DNA of 13,456 nucleotides, taken from assembly GCA_002394685.1 (NCBI GenBank), contig DGUP01000064.1, positions 1 to 13,456 on the forward strand. The letters are read 5' to 3'. The stretch comes from Treponema sp. UBA4307. Lineage in GTDB: Bacteria > Spirochaetota > Spirochaetia > Treponematales > Treponemataceae. Under the pieces are notes generated by a model. The model was not told where the DNA came from and made no database searches. It was given only the letters and a program-made list of their open reading frames with translations. The translations under genes were made by a program, and so were the position numbers. Positions 1 through 7,773 of the stretch are shown here, in pieces (within the stretch, counting starts at the first letter, position 1; each line of letters opens with the position of its first letter).

Positions 1-1016
1 TTGAAAATCCAATTTTAATTGATAAATATATGGAAGGAACTGAGCTGGAGATTGACTGTATCTGTGACGGACAGGATGTTCTTATTCCAGGAATTATGGA
101 GCATGTGGAAAGAACGGGTATTCATTCAGGGGATTCCATTGCTGTTTATCCGCCATGGAATTTTACTCCGGAGATGACAAAGGAAGTTGTGGAAAAATCT
201 ACTGCCATGGCTCTTGCTCTTGGAACAAAGGGGCTGGTAAATATTCAGTGGCTTTTCTACAATGGACAGTTGAATATTATTGAAGCAAATCCTCGCTCAA
301 GCCGTACAGTTCCATACCTTTCAAAAGTAACAGGCATTCCTATGGTTGAACTTGCTACCAGGGCAATGCTGGGAGAAAAAGTCCGGGATATGGGATATGG
401 TACAGGTCTTTATCCTCCAAAAAATTATTTTGCAGTAAAAGTTCCTGTTTTCAGTTTTGAAAAGCTTATGAATGTGGACACTCATCTTGGACCTGAAATG
501 AAGAGTACTGGTGAGGTTCTTGGAATTGCAGAAAAGCGGGAAGAAGCTCTCTTTAAAGGAATGGCTGCGGCCGGCTGGAAGATGGTTCATCCGGAAAAGA
601 AAGGAAAGAAACCTGCCGGAATACTTTTTAGTGTACGTGCATCTGATCTCCCTGAACTTCCTGCTCTTGCTAAAAAATATTATGACCTGGGCTTTGAACT
701 TTATGCCACAACAGGAAATGCTGCAACAATTGAGCGTAGTGGAATGAAGGTTACTCATGTTTCCAAGGTTCATGAAAACTATCATGACAATGTTATGACA
801 CTGCTTGAAAGCAGCAAGGTTGTATATGTAATTTCTACTTCTGCAAAGGGAAGGGATCCTGTTGCAGAAAGCGTAAAACTGAGACGTCTTGCAGTTGAGC
901 GTGATATTGACTGCCTTACTTCAATAGATACTGCAAATGCACTGGCTGACTGTCTTAGCGGCGGCTATACTCTGGACAATGTAAGTCTTGTAGATATTAA
1001 TGAAACACAGGGCTGA
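1..1016 (+). CDS. carB: Carbamoyl-phosphate synthase large subunit, 3' part (5' end outside window)
   Basis: The large subunit of carbamoyl-phosphate synthase makes carbamoyl phosphate from bicarbonate, ATP and ammonia delivered by the small subunit, for pyrimidine and arginine synthesis in the cytosol. The frame is open from the first bases: codons before the ATG at 30 read ENPILIDKY and run straight into MEGTELEID, so that ATG is internal and the gene enters from the left. About 337 codons of a family of roughly 1,070 residues are present. They cover the end of the second ATP-grasp domain (DVLIPGIMEHVERTGIHSGD, then NIIEANPRSSRTVPYLSK with the metal/ATP-binding Glu and Asn), then the C-terminal MGS-like allosteric domain from about PAGILFSVRASDLPEL, with the ATTGNAATIERSG loop. 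It ends in TGA and a strong terminator follows. Its neighbour gltD converges on it. Family assignment is very secure; the upstream context cannot be seen. Confidence 0.97.
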   Translation, partial: ENPILIDKYMEGTELEIDCICDGQDVLIPGIMEHVERTGIHSGDSIAVYPPWNFTPEMTKEVVEKSTAMALALGTKGLVNIQWLFYNGQLNIIEANPRSSRTVPYLSKVTGIPMVELATRAMLGEKVRDMGYGTGLYPPKNYFAVKVPVFSFEKLMNVDTHLGPEMKSTGEVLGIAEKREEALFKGMAAAGWKMVHPEKKGKKPAGILFSVRASDLPELPALAKKYYDLGFELYATTGNAATIERSGMKVTHVSKVHENYHDNVMTLLESSKVVYVISTSAKGRDPVAESVKLRRLAVERDIDCLTSIDTANALADCLSGGYTLDNVSLVDINETQG

Positions 1017-1050
1017 AAGACTGAAGTGTAATTTTTAGTTTTTAAAATCC

Positions 1051-1103
1051 AAAGGCATTCGAAAAAAACGTTGTAAACGAGATTTTCGAATGCCTTTATT
1101 TTT
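1051..1103 (+). terminator. Rho-independent terminator of carB (possibly bidirectional)
   Basis: A perfect 15-bp stem pairs 1051-1065 (AAAGGCATTCGAAAA) with 1083-1097, followed by ATTTTTTC on +. The loop contains a further small CGTT/AACG hairpin. It sits 35 bases after the carB stop and 48 bases before the end of gltD on the other strand. Read on the minus strand the stem is followed by a poorer T-run, so it mainly serves carB but may also stop gltBD transcription. Confidence 0.9.
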
Positions 1104-1144
1104 TCAGGTTACTTTAATTTATTGTATCTGCCGGAGAAATACTT

Positions 1145-2686
1145 TTATCCTTTCATCAGAAAATCATCTATCTGGCGGGCGCATTCCCTTCCTTCTGAAA
1201 TTGCCCATACTACAAGGGACTGGCCTCTGTGCATGTCACCTGCAGTAAATACTTTTTCAAGCCGGGTTACGTATCCGTCTTTGCTTGCAACAGTTCCCCT
1301 TGGTCCAAGTTCTACGTTAAAGGCCTGGGCTGTATATTCCTCACAACCTGTAAAGCCTGCCGCAATAAGCAGTAAATCACAAGGAAGAGTTTCTTCTGTA
1401 TCGCTGCGTTCTACAAGCTGACGTTTTCCATCAATCATCTGGAATTCAACTTGAACAGTCCGTACGGCGGTTATTTTACCATCTTCACTTATAATTTCTT
1501 TTACGGTTGTTTCATAAATGCGGGGATCGTGGCCGAACTTTGCAATGGACTCCTCTGCGCCATAATCAACTTTGAGCACTTTAGGCCACTCCGGCCATGG
1601 ATTGTTTGAAGCACGCTTTTCAGGAGGGCAGGGCATTATTTCTATCTGGGTAACGCTTTCTGCTCCCAGACGGATTGCAGAACCTGTACAGTCATTTCCT
1701 GTATCGCCACCTCCAACAATCACTACATGTTTTCCTTTTACTGCAATCCCCCAGCGGTCAAGAAGCATCTGGCCAATCTGTTCATTTGCAGGTTCCATGT
1801 CTATTGTTGAAAGAGCTTCCTGTGTTGCAATAACGCACTTTGTAACTGACTTTAGAAAATCAACGGCAAAGAATACTCCCAGGGAATCTTCTCCTTTTAC
1901 ATTAAGGGCGCGGGCTTTTTTTGCACCACAACAGAGGGCAACTGCATCATACTGATTCAGAATGTGATCTGCAGAAGTAGAACGGCCAACGTCTGCGTTA
2001 AAAACAAATTCAACACCTTCAGCCTTCATCAGTGCAATACGACGGTCTACAATTTTTTTATCCAGCTTCATGTTTGGAATGCCGTACATTAAAAGTCCTC
2101 CGGCCTTGTCTTCACGCTCAAAAACTGTAACTGAATGACCTCTCCGGTTAAGACTGTCAGCTGCTGCCAGTCCTGCAGGACCTGCTCCAATAACGGCTAT
2201 TTTTTTACCGCTTCTTTTTGCAGGGGGCTGAGGTTTCATGTAGCCGGTTTCAAAAGCTTTTTCGATTATAAAAAGTTCGTTGTCGTGAACTGTAACCGGT
2301 CCCCCTCCTTCCTGTCCTGCTTCTACTACAGGATTTCCGCAGTTGCAGGCTTTTTCGCAGAGTGCCGGACAAACCCGTCCTGTAAATTCAGGAAAGCTGG
2401 AAGTTTTTAACAGTCTCCATGCTGCCATATCAAACTGGCCGTTGAAAAGTGCATCGTTCCACTCAGGAATATAATTGTGAAGGGGACAACCGGTAACCAT
2501 TCCTTTAAGTTTAAGGGCTGACTGGCACATAGGAACTCCACAGTTCATACAGCGGGCAGCCTGCTCCCGGCGTGTTTTCTCATCAAGTTTTGGATGAAAC
2601 TCCCTGAAGTTTTTTATACGCTCAAGAGGAGCAATGTTTCCATTTTCAATTCTTTTATAGTCCATAAATCCTGTTGCTTTTGCCAT
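1145..2686 (-). CDS. gltD: Glutamate synthase (NADPH) small subunit
   Basis: The beta subunit of glutamate synthase takes electrons from NAD(P)H through FAD and iron-sulfur centres to the large subunit, which makes glutamate from glutamine and 2-oxoglutarate. Visible in the 513 residues are an N-terminal cysteine-rich domain (C46, C49, C54, C67 and C106, C110, C114, C116) typical of the two [4Fe-4S] clusters, an FAD-binding GAGPAGLAAAD near 167, an NAD(P)H-binding VVIVGGGDTGND near 321, and a C-terminal TAGDMHRGQSLVVWAISEGR flavin motif. The length is slightly above the usual 470-495; residues about 280-318, just before the NAD(P)H site, look longer than in typical GltD. The ATG at 2686 is preceded by AGGAG, which overlaps the gltB stop codon (TAGGAG). 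gltB and gltD are therefore one transcript and probably translationally coupled. Confidence 0.97.
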   Translation of the reverse strand: MAKATGFMDYKRIENGNIAPLERIKNFREFHPKLDEKTRREQAARCMNCGVPMCQSALKLKGMVTGCPLHNYIPEWNDALFNGQFDMAAWRLLKTSSFPEFTGRVCPALCEKACNCGNPVVEAGQEGGGPVTVHDNELFIIEKAFETGYMKPQPPAKRSGKKIAVIGAGPAGLAAADSLNRRGHSVTVFEREDKAGGLLMYGIPNMKLDKKIVDRRIALMKAEGVEFVFNADVGRSTSADHILNQYDAVALCCGAKKARALNVKGEDSLGVFFAVDFLKSVTKCVIATQEALSTIDMEPANEQIGQMLLDRWGIAVKGKHVVIVGGGDTGNDCTGSAIRLGAESVTQIEIMPCPPEKRASNNPWPEWPKVLKVDYGAEESIAKFGHDPRIYETTVKEIISEDGKITAVRTVQVEFQMIDGKRQLVERSDTEETLPCDLLLIAAGFTGCEEYTAQAFNVELGPRGTVASKDGYVTRLEKVFTAGDMHRGQSLVVWAISEGRECARQIDDFLMKG

Positions 2687-2695
2687 ACTTTTCTC

Positions 2696-5600
2696 CTATG
2701 CGCTGCACTTTTTAAATGCTTCAAGAACTGCAAGATCATGTTCTTTGCCTGATTTTTCTTCTACGGCAATTTCCTTCATAATCCGCAGGTAATCATTTGG
2801 AATAATTTTTTTGAAACAGTTTTTGTAGTGAGCCCAGTTTGCAAGAATTGTTTCTGCTTTCTGACTGCCGGTTTCTGCTGCATGTTTTTCAATGATTGAA
2901 TGGAGCAGCTCTTCATCAGTCTGATCTTTAAGGGTTGTAGTCTGATCATCAAGGGCGTACATTTTTACCAGTTCATGATTCAGACGTCTGTACAGGTCGT
3001 GCTTTTCATCCAGAACATAGGCTATTCCTCCGCTCATTCCCGCACAGAGATTTTTTCCTGTACCCCCAAGAATTACTGCAGTTCCTCCTGTCATATATTC
3101 AAGACCGTGGTCACCGCATCCTTCTGCAATTACTGTTGCCCCAGAATTGCGTACACAAAAACGTTCTCCTGCAACACCATTGATAAAGGCGCTTCCAGAT
3201 GTTGCTCCAAAGAGTGCTACATTTCCTACAATGATATTTGTGTCAGCACTGCCCTGGAATTCTTGAGGCTTTTTGATTACAAGTTTACCGCCGCTGAGAC
3301 CTTTACCAAAGGAATCGTTGGCATCCCCTGTAAGGCGCAGAGTGAGTCCCTTTGGAATAAAGGCACCAAAACTTTGTCCGGCTCCACCCTGGAAATTAAC
3401 AGTAAAGGTATCTTCAGCAAGACTATTGCCGTAAAGTTTCTGAATCTCTGAACCAAGAATTGTACCTGCCGTTCTGTCAGTAGAATGGATTGAAATTGCT
3501 TCTGTGGTCTTAACCTTTTTCTGGAAGAGTGGCAGAAGTGTTTTTTCATCAATTGTATTTTCAAGCTTAAAGTCAAAGAGTGACCTGTCTGCTTTCCATT
3601 GATTGTTACCTTTTGAGTTTGCCAGAACACGGCTCATATTAACCAGGCCTGCCCTCTTAAATCCCTGCTGGTCCTTGATTTTTAAAAGATCAGTGCGGCC
3701 GCAGAGTTCTTCAACTGTATGGACTCCCAGTTTTGCCATAAGTTCACGCATTTCCTGTGCAATGAACTTCATGAAGTTTTCAACATATTCAGGTTTGCCC
3801 GGGAATTTTGCACGAAGTTTTTCGTTTTGTGTTGCTACACCAAATGGACAAGTATCCAGCTGGCAGACACGCATCATTGAACAGCCCATTGCAATAAGAG
3901 GTGCTGTTGCAAAACCAAATTCTTCTGCTCCAAGAAGGGCCGCAATTGTAACATCCCTTCCGCTCATAAGTTTTCCGTCTGTTTCAATAACAACTCTTCC
4001 GCGGAGACCGTTCTGAATTAAAGTCTGATGTGTTTCTGCAAGACCAAGTTCCCATGGTAAACCGGCATGATGAATTGAACTGATTGGAGCTGCTCCTGTT
4101 CCACCATCGTGTCCGGAAATCAAAATTACCTGGGCACCTGCTTTTGCAACACCAGCTGCAATCGTTCCGACTCCTGCTTCACTTACAAGTTTTACACTGA
4201 TACGGGCCTGGCGGTTTGCATTCTTTAAATCGTAAATGAGCTGAGCCAGATCTTCAATTGAATAAATGTCGTGATGTGGAGGCGGAGAAATAAGTGCTAC
4301 GCCTGGAGTTGCATAACGTGTCTTTGCAATCCATGGATAAACTTTTTTACCAGGAAGATGGCCTCCTTCTCCAGGTTTTGCTCCCTGTGCCATTTTGATT
4401 TGAATTTCCCGGGCACTGAGAAGATATTCTTCTGTAACTCCAAAGCGACCGGAAGCTACTTGTTTAATGGCAGAGTTGTATTCTGTTCCAAGACGTTCTG
4501 GTTTTTCACCCCCTTCCCCTGAATTTGATTTTCCGTGGAGATGATTCATTGCGGCTGCCATACATTTGTGAGCTTCTTCACTGATAGAGCCGTAAGACAT
4601 GGCGCCGGTCTTGAAACGCTGAACAATTTTTTCTACCGGTTCAACTTCATCAAGTGGAATACCGCCGTCTGCCGGAAAATTAAAATCCAGCATGGCACGA
4701 AGAGTGTGAGGATGAGAGTTATCATCAACCAGAGCTGTGTATTCCTTAAAGCGTTCATAGTCGCCGTTTCGGGTTGCCTGCTGAAGGGCAATAATAGTTT
4801 CCGGATTATAAAGATGACTTTCAGCCTGAGGTCCCCTGCGGAATTTATGTTTTCCTACAGAATCAAGATGTGTGTTTACTGTAAGACCTGCAGGATCAAA
4901 TCCCTGGGCATGATGATAGCGCACGTCTTCTTCAATTTCCCTGAGTCCGATTCCTCCAACCCGGCTTACGGTATTTGTAAAATATTTTTCTATAACGTTG
5001 CTGGAAATTCCAACGGCTTCAAAAATCTGTGCACTTTGATAAGACTGAATTGTTGAGATTCCCATCTTTGCAGCAATCTTTACAATGCCTGTAATAATGC
5101 CTTTGTTGTAGTCATCAATTGCAGTGTGGTAATCTTTGTCCAGAATTTTCTGATCAATAAGTTCGGCAATAGCTTCGTGGGCAAGATAAGGGTTGATTGC
5201 CCGTGCACCGTAACCCAGACACATTGCGGCCTGATGAACGTCACGAACTTCTGCTGTTTCAAGAATGATAGAAACTGCAGTGCGTTTTTTTGTGCGGATA
5301 AGATGCTGCTCAACTGCTGATACTGCAAGGATTGCCGGTATTGGAGCATGCTTTTTATCTACACCACGGTCACTTAGAATTATAATATTGAAGCCCTGGG
5401 AATAAGCTTCATCGATTTGTGCAAAAAGATTTTCCAGTGCTTTTTCCAGTACGGGGCGTTGCGGGGTGTCCCCGCTGGAAGGGGTAGGATGCAACGAAGT
5501 GCAGCCGAGGGGAAGGCTTTCCCCTTCTACATCAAATAAAATTGAAAGGGTTTTTGATTTAAGTCCCTGTTGATTTAATGCGGCAATTTTGATGAGATCG

Positions 5601-7312
5601 GTTCCTGTCAAAATTGGATTATTGATTTCAAGAACTCGGCAGTTTGAAGGTGAGGGCTCCAGAAGGTTTCCGTCTTTTCCAACGTAAACGGTTGTGTCTG
5701 TAACGATTTTTTCACGAAGACTGTCAATTGGTGGATTTGTAACTTGAGCAAAAAGCTGCTTGAAATATGAAAAGAGGCTTGGATTTTTTTCGCTCATAAC
5801 GGAAAGTGGTGTATCAATGCCCATGCTTGCAGTAGGTTCAACTCCGTTTTTAGCAAGTGGAAGAACCATTTCGTTAACGTCTTCGTAATTCCATCCAAAG
5901 GCACGGTAAAGAATATTTCGTTCTTCCAGAGTGTGGACAGGAATTTTTTTATTTGGGATTTTAAGTTCTGCAAGGTGAAGAAGATTCATGTCCAGCCATT
6001 CACCGTATGGGTACTGACTTGCGAATTGTGATTTACATTCTTCATCGCTGATGATTTTTTTCTGAATGGTATCAACAAGGAGAATGCGGCCAGGCTGCAA
6101 ACGTGATTTTGTTTCAATGTTTTCTTCCGGAATGTCAAGAACGCCTACTTCACTGGACAAAATCAGCATGCCGTCTTTTGTGATGTAATAGCGGCTTGGG
6201 CGGAGTCCGTTGCGGTCAAGTGTAGCGCCCAGCAAATCTCCGTCACTGAAAAGAATTGCTGCAGGACCGTCCCAACTTTCCATCATGGTTGCCCAGTAGT
6301 GGTAGAAATCTTTTTTGTCTGCTCCCATGTTGCTGTCGTGCTTCCATGGTTCCGGAATACAAGTCATAACTGCTAGGGGGAGAGGAAGGCCGTTCATTAA
6401 AAGGAACTCCAGTGTGTTGTCTAGCATTGCTGAATCTGAACCGGTGGTATCTACCGCTGGAAGAATTTTCTGGATTTCTTCTTTTGAAAAAACTGATGAA
6501 CGGAGAGTTTCTTCTCTGGCCAGCATGCGGTCAACGTTTCCACGGATTGTATTGATTTCTCCGTTGTGGGCAATAAAACGGTTCGGATGAGCTCTCTGCC
6601 AGCTTGGTTGTGTGTTTGTAGAAAATCTTGAGTGGACAATTGCAAGGGCTGAACTGTAGTCCTGTGAATTAAGGTCGCTGTAAAAAGTTCTCAGCTCACG
6701 TACAAGGAACATTCCTTTGTAGACAAGGGTGCGGCTGCTAAGGGAACAAATGTAGGTTGCGGGATTTTTTGATTCTGGATTTTTTTCAAAGCTGCGGCGC
6801 AGAATGTAAAGGAGGCGGTCAAAGGAAAGTCCCTTCTGGCAGGAAGCAGGGCGGGCAATAAATCCCTGCCAGATTTGCGGCATACAGTCCCTGGCTTTTT
6901 TTCCAAGAACTTCTGCATTAACTGGAACTTTACGCCAGCCAAGGAAAACAAGTTTTTCTGCCTCACAGCATTTTTCAAATCTTTTCTTTTCAGATTCGCA
7001 CTTGTCTTCTTCTGAAGGAAAAAAGAACATTCCGATTCCATAATCACGCTCATCCAGCCCCTTTGTTAAATCAGCGGCCTCTTTCTTAAAAAAGTCGTGA
7101 CTAATCTGTACAAGAATTCCAACTCCGTCACCAGTTTCGCCACTTGCATCTTTACCTGCACGATGTTCAAGTTTTTCAACAATGCTCAGGGCACTGTCAA
7201 CGATTTTGTGTGATTTACTTCCATCAATGTTTACCACTGCACCAATTCCACAGGCGTCGTGTTCAAATGATGGCTCGTAAAGAGTCTTCCCTTCAATTTT
7301 TCTACTTGTCAT
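2696..7312 (-). CDS. gltB: Glutamate synthase large subunit
   Basis: The large subunit of glutamate synthase hydrolyses glutamine and tunnels ammonia to an FMN/[3Fe-4S] site, where 2-oxoglutarate becomes glutamate. The 1,538 residues show the family order. Cys21 (EHDACGIGAV) is the expected N-terminal nucleophile of the class II amidotransferase domain after removal of a 20-residue propeptide. The RFSTNTQPSWQRAHPNR and HNGEINT motifs follow, then the central domain, the FMN domain (GEGGEKPERLGTEYNS, SGHDGGTGAAPISS near 1063), the [3Fe-4S] cysteines C1144, C1150 and C1155 (C-X5-C-X4-C), and a C-terminal GXGXG beta-helix domain. The ATG at 7312 has AAGGAA about 7 bases upstream and puts the propeptide at the right length. 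Oddity: residues about 597-621 are an extra GC-rich segment in the central domain (separate entry). Leader control is described under the upstream entries. Confidence 0.98.
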   Translation of the reverse strand: MTSRKIEGKTLYEPSFEHDACGIGAVVNIDGSKSHKIVDSALSIVEKLEHRAGKDASGETGDGVGILVQISHDFFKKEAADLTKGLDERDYGIGMFFFPSEEDKCESEKKRFEKCCEAEKLVFLGWRKVPVNAEVLGKKARDCMPQIWQGFIARPASCQKGLSFDRLLYILRRSFEKNPESKNPATYICSLSSRTLVYKGMFLVRELRTFYSDLNSQDYSSALAIVHSRFSTNTQPSWQRAHPNRFIAHNGEINTIRGNVDRMLAREETLRSSVFSKEEIQKILPAVDTTGSDSAMLDNTLEFLLMNGLPLPLAVMTCIPEPWKHDSNMGADKKDFYHYWATMMESWDGPAAILFSDGDLLGATLDRNGLRPSRYYITKDGMLILSSEVGVLDIPEENIETKSRLQPGRILLVDTIQKKIISDEECKSQFASQYPYGEWLDMNLLHLAELKIPNKKIPVHTLEERNILYRAFGWNYEDVNEMVLPLAKNGVEPTASMGIDTPLSVMSEKNPSLFSYFKQLFAQVTNPPIDSLREKIVTDTTVYVGKDGNLLEPSPSNCRVLEINNPILTGTDLIKIAALNQQGLKSKTLSILFDVEGESLPLGCTSLHPTPSSGDTPQRPVLEKALENLFAQIDEAYSQGFNIIILSDRGVDKKHAPIPAILAVSAVEQHLIRTKKRTAVSIILETAEVRDVHQAAMCLGYGARAINPYLAHEAIAELIDQKILDKDYHTAIDDYNKGIITGIVKIAAKMGISTIQSYQSAQIFEAVGISSNVIEKYFTNTVSRVGGIGLREIEEDVRYHHAQGFDPAGLTVNTHLDSVGKHKFRRGPQAESHLYNPETIIALQQATRNGDYERFKEYTALVDDNSHPHTLRAMLDFNFPADGGIPLDEVEPVEKIVQRFKTGAMSYGSISEEAHKCMAAAMNHLHGKSNSGEGGEKPERLGTEYNSAIKQVASGRFGVTEEYLLSAREIQIKMAQGAKPGEGGHLPGKKVYPWIAKTRYATPGVALISPPPHHDIYSIEDLAQLIYDLKNANRQARISVKLVSEAGVGTIAAGVAKAGAQVILISGHDGGTGAAPISSIHHAGLPWELGLAETHQTLIQNGLRGRVVIETDGKLMSGRDVTIAALLGAEEFGFATAPLIAMGCSMMRVCQLDTCPFGVATQNEKLRAKFPGKPEYVENFMKFIAQEMRELMAKLGVHTVEELCGRTDLLKIKDQQGFKRAGLVNMSRVLANSKGNNQWKADRSLFDFKLENTIDEKTLLPLFQKKVKTTEAISIHSTDRTAGTILGSEIQKLYGNSLAEDTFTVNFQGGAGQSFGAFIPKGLTLRLTGDANDSFGKGLSGGKLVIKKPQEFQGSADTNIIVGNVALFGATSGSAFINGVAGERFCVRNSGATVIAEGCGDHGLEYMTGGTAVILGGTGKNLCAGMSGGIAYVLDEKHDLYRRLNHELVKMYALDDQTTTLKDQTDEELLHSIIEKHAAETGSQKAETILANWAHYKNCFKKIIPNDYLRIMKEIAVEEKSGKEHDLAVLEAFKKCSA
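5450..5526. repeat. Probable palindromic element inserted in frame in gltB
   Basis: This stretch differs sharply from the surrounding AT-rich coding sequence and is built from small hairpins: GCGGGG-TGT-CCCCGC (5461-5475), TGCA-ACGAAG-TGCA (5490-5503) and AGGGGAA-GGCT-TTCCCCT (5508-5525). It adds about 25 residues (597-621, rich in Pro, Ser and Gly: LPLGCTSLHPTPSSGDTP) between the conserved TLSILFDVEG and LEKALENLFAQI segments. Other GltB proteins have little or nothing there, as far as I recall. The reading frame is kept. The best analogy is to small palindromic elements that insert inside genes, such as the Rickettsia palindromic elements. Whether it is repeated elsewhere in this genome cannot be seen here. 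Confidence 0.6.
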
Positions 7313-7395
7313 ATCAAAGTTCCTTTTTTAACAAAAAAAATAAAAGTTCTGAGTTTCCTCTTCTGCTGATAATTTTTTTGCCGTCTTTGAGATTT

Positions 7396-7453
7396 AAAAA
7401 AACAAAAGGCCACGGAAAGTACTTCGCACAATACGAAATACTTTCCGTGGCCT
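7396..7453 (-). terminator. Intrinsic terminator inside the gltB leader (attenuator)
   Basis: On the minus strand the sequence AGGCCACGGAAAGTA (7453-7439) pairs perfectly with its complement at 7421-7407. The stem continues through a U-G pair and TTCG/CGAA to a small loop, giving about 20 bp. A T-run (TTTTG then seven T, to 7396) follows. The extra pair is a wobble only on the minus strand (C/A mismatch on +), which supports function in the gltB direction. No minus-strand gene lies upstream that it could end, and gltB starts about 84 bases downstream, so it looks like a conditional attenuator. Confidence 0.82.
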
Positions 7454-7460
7454 CTTTGCC
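7449..7460 (-). promoter_or_regulatory. Hexaloop hairpin overlapping the gltB leader terminator (ANTAR-like antiterminator)
   Basis: On the minus strand GGC-AAAGAG-GCC (7460 to 7449) forms a 3-bp GC hairpin with a six-base loop having A at position 1 and G at position 4, the loop rule known for ANTAR-protein RNA targets. Its loop end and 3' arm overlap the first bases of the terminator's 5' arm, so the two structures exclude each other. The stem is short, so the call rests mainly on repetition of the same arrangement twice before glnN. Confidence 0.5.
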
Positions 7461-7472
7461 TTATTAGAAAAT

Positions 7473-7501
7473 ATTATTACAAAATCGATTTTTTGTGTCA
7501 A
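7473..7501 (-). promoter_or_regulatory. Sigma-70-type promoter of gltBD
   Basis: On the minus strand a perfect TTGACA (7501-7496), a 17-base spacer and AATAAT (7478-7473, 5 of 6 matches to TATAAT) give a strong promoter. The predicted start is about 7466, only about 6 bases before the hexaloop hairpin. The spacer contains the palindrome AAAATCGATTTT, which could be an operator or chance in AT-rich DNA. Confidence 0.72.
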
Positions 7502-7623
7502 CTATTATAGCGTAAGAGAGTGGAGGTTAGTATAGTTTTTTTTTCGGATTTTATTCAGCATTTTTTTTGAAGATTTTGTTAAAACTTTTTTACACCATCT
7601 ATACTTTTTTTTTATAAAAATAA

Positions 7624-7652
7624 TTGACATAATTTTTTTTTGAGGATATATA
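7624..7652 (+). promoter_or_regulatory. Sigma-70-type promoter of glnN-amt
   Basis: TTGACA (7624-7629), a 17-base spacer and TATATA (7647-7652) form a good promoter, with predicted start near 7659. The transcript would enter the first hexaloop hairpin after about 7 bases, mirroring the gltB side. A weaker alternative lies upstream (TTGTTA 7576-7581, 18-base spacer, TATACT 7600-7605). Confidence 0.7.
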
Positions 7653-7665
7653 TAAAATCATCAAA

Positions 7666-7679
7666 CGACAATGAAGTCG
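7666..7679 (+). promoter_or_regulatory. Hexaloop hairpin overlapping glnN leader terminator 1 (ANTAR-like antiterminator)
   Basis: CGAC-AATGAA-GTCG forms a 4-bp stem with a six-base loop that has A1 and G4. Its last loop bases and 3' arm (7674-7679) are also the start of the 5' arm of terminator 1, so forming one destroys the other. This is the geometry known for ANTAR-dependent antitermination. Confidence 0.55.
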
Positions 7680-7706
7680 CAAAGAGTAATCTTTGCGACT
7701 TTTTTT
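7674..7706 (+). terminator. Intrinsic terminator 1 in the glnN leader (attenuator)
   Basis: AAGTCGCAAAG (7674-7684) pairs perfectly over 11 bp with 7691-7701 around the loop AGTAAT, followed by an unbroken T-run to 7706. It lies only about 15 bases after the predicted start, about 140 bases before glnN, and no gene precedes it on +. Default transcription would give a short RNA of about 48 bases. Confidence 0.85.
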
Positions 7707-7759
7707 GTTTTTAAATCATTTCACCTTTCCGGCTGAATCCTGACTGAGTGAAATAATGG

Positions 7760-7773
7760 CAGCAAAGACGCTG
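7760..7773 (+). promoter_or_regulatory. Hexaloop hairpin overlapping glnN leader terminator 2 (ANTAR-like antiterminator)
   Basis: CAGC-AAAGAC-GCTG is a 4-bp stem with a six-base A1/G4 loop. From 7768 it shares bases with the 5' arm of terminator 2, so the two are mutually exclusive. The loop differs from the gltB hairpin loop (AAAGAG) only at its last base. Confidence 0.55.

Noticed and set aside
30..1016. ATG at 30 as the start of an independent gene
   Set aside because: The frame is open to the window edge and the codons before it fit the CarB ATP-grasp sequence, so it is an internal Met.
4535..5056. Long reading frames antisense to gltB and gltD
   Set aside because: Shadows of strongly conserved coding sequence on the other strand; Cys/Phe-rich translations without start signals.
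7576..7605. GlnR/TnrA or NtcA binding site
   Set aside because: The dyad TGTTA-N8-TTACA has the wrong spacing for TGTNA-N7-TNACA and for GTA-N8-TAC; kept only as a weak observation.
7691..7767. Alternative pairing of terminator 1's 3' arm CTTTGC with GCAAAG at 7762-7767
   Set aside because: The downstream partner is transcribed only after termination at 7706 would already have occurred, so it cannot act as an antiterminator for terminator 1.
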